Source: Acidobacteriota bacterium (GTDB lineage Bacteria > Acidobacteriota > Terriglobia > Terriglobales > Acidobacteriaceae). Taken from it: 23,658 nucleotides of DNA. Positions 23,594 to 23,658 of the stretch are shown piece by piece. Below the pieces are notes generated by a model that was given only the letters and a program-made list of their open reading frames with translations, ran no database searches and was not told the origin of the DNA. The stretch spans positions 30,143-53,800 of the forward strand of contig QIAK01000077.1 of NCBI GenBank assembly GCA_003225515.1, written 5' to 3'. Numbering within the stretch: the first letter of the stretch is position 1; the number at the start of each line of letters is the position of its first letter. Both the position numbers and the translations under genes were made by a program.

Positions 23594-23623
23594 AGTATAA
23601 ATCACCCAACGCATTCCCGCCAA
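23594..23623 (-). promoter_or_regulatory. Promoter of the rpmH operon
   Basis: On the minus strand TTGGCG (23618-23623), an 18-base spacer and TATACT (23594-23599) precede the rpmH start by about 50 bases. The -10 matches TATAAT at five positions. It is the only good promoter pair in this gap. Confidence 0.6.
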
Positions 23624-23658
23624 ACCCACATCTCGCAAGGAAAATGTCGGGCGCAACA

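Noticed and set aside
23352..23609. 85-codon frame over the rpmH region
   Set aside because: Different frame from the clear bL34 protein; its product has no family features.

Overview
The window looks like chromosomal DNA from an acidobacterium, probably of the Terriglobales/Koribacter type. This rests on several things: moderately GC-rich coding, a BlaI/M56 pair, DUF2911 and DinB-like genes, a PmbA/TldD pair, an OmpA-family lipid-envelope protein with a long Ala/Glu coiled coil, and dispersed GTCATCC-GAGCGAAG type intergenic repeats. The assignment is inferred from gene content and repeat style; no 16S gene or other marker is present.

Left part (1-4300, plus strand): the 3' end of glucuronate isomerase uxaC, then a BlaI-type repressor, an M56 metallopeptidase antirepressor lacking a penicillin-binding sensor domain, and a periplasmic HtrA protease. 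Nearly identical 16-bp palindromes lie in front of blaI and in front of htrA, so the three genes probably form one envelope-stress circuit. A strong hairpin follows htrA.

Middle part (4300-15700): an AsmA-like membrane protein, an aldo/keto reductase, a DinB-like protein, selenide water dikinase (selD), a small membrane-anchored protein, the TldE/PmbA and TldD peptidase pair, an uncharacterised PD-(D/E)XK-like protein, and a DinB-like gene broken near its 3' end. The selD gene is longer than a simple open frame suggests: an in-frame UGA sits at the catalytic Cys/Sec position, so this is a selenocysteine-containing SelD. The spaces between genes hold dispersed repeats, a terminator after pmbA and the last codons of a lost amidohydrolase gene.

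Right part (15700-23658, mostly minus strand): an OmpA-family protein, a Ycf48-like beta-propeller protein, a DUF2911 protein, a degenerate response-regulator receiver protein on the plus strand with a good terminator, and the conserved rpmH-rnpA-yidD-yidC-jag cluster (L34, RNase P protein, two membrane-insertion factors, and an RNA-binding protein). That cluster commonly lies next to dnaA/oriC, which may lie beyond the right edge.

Three minus-strand genes (selD, the 9196-9702 gene, the Ycf48-like gene) have TACAAT exactly six bases before the start codon and no Shine-Dalgarno sequence, suggesting leaderless transcription.
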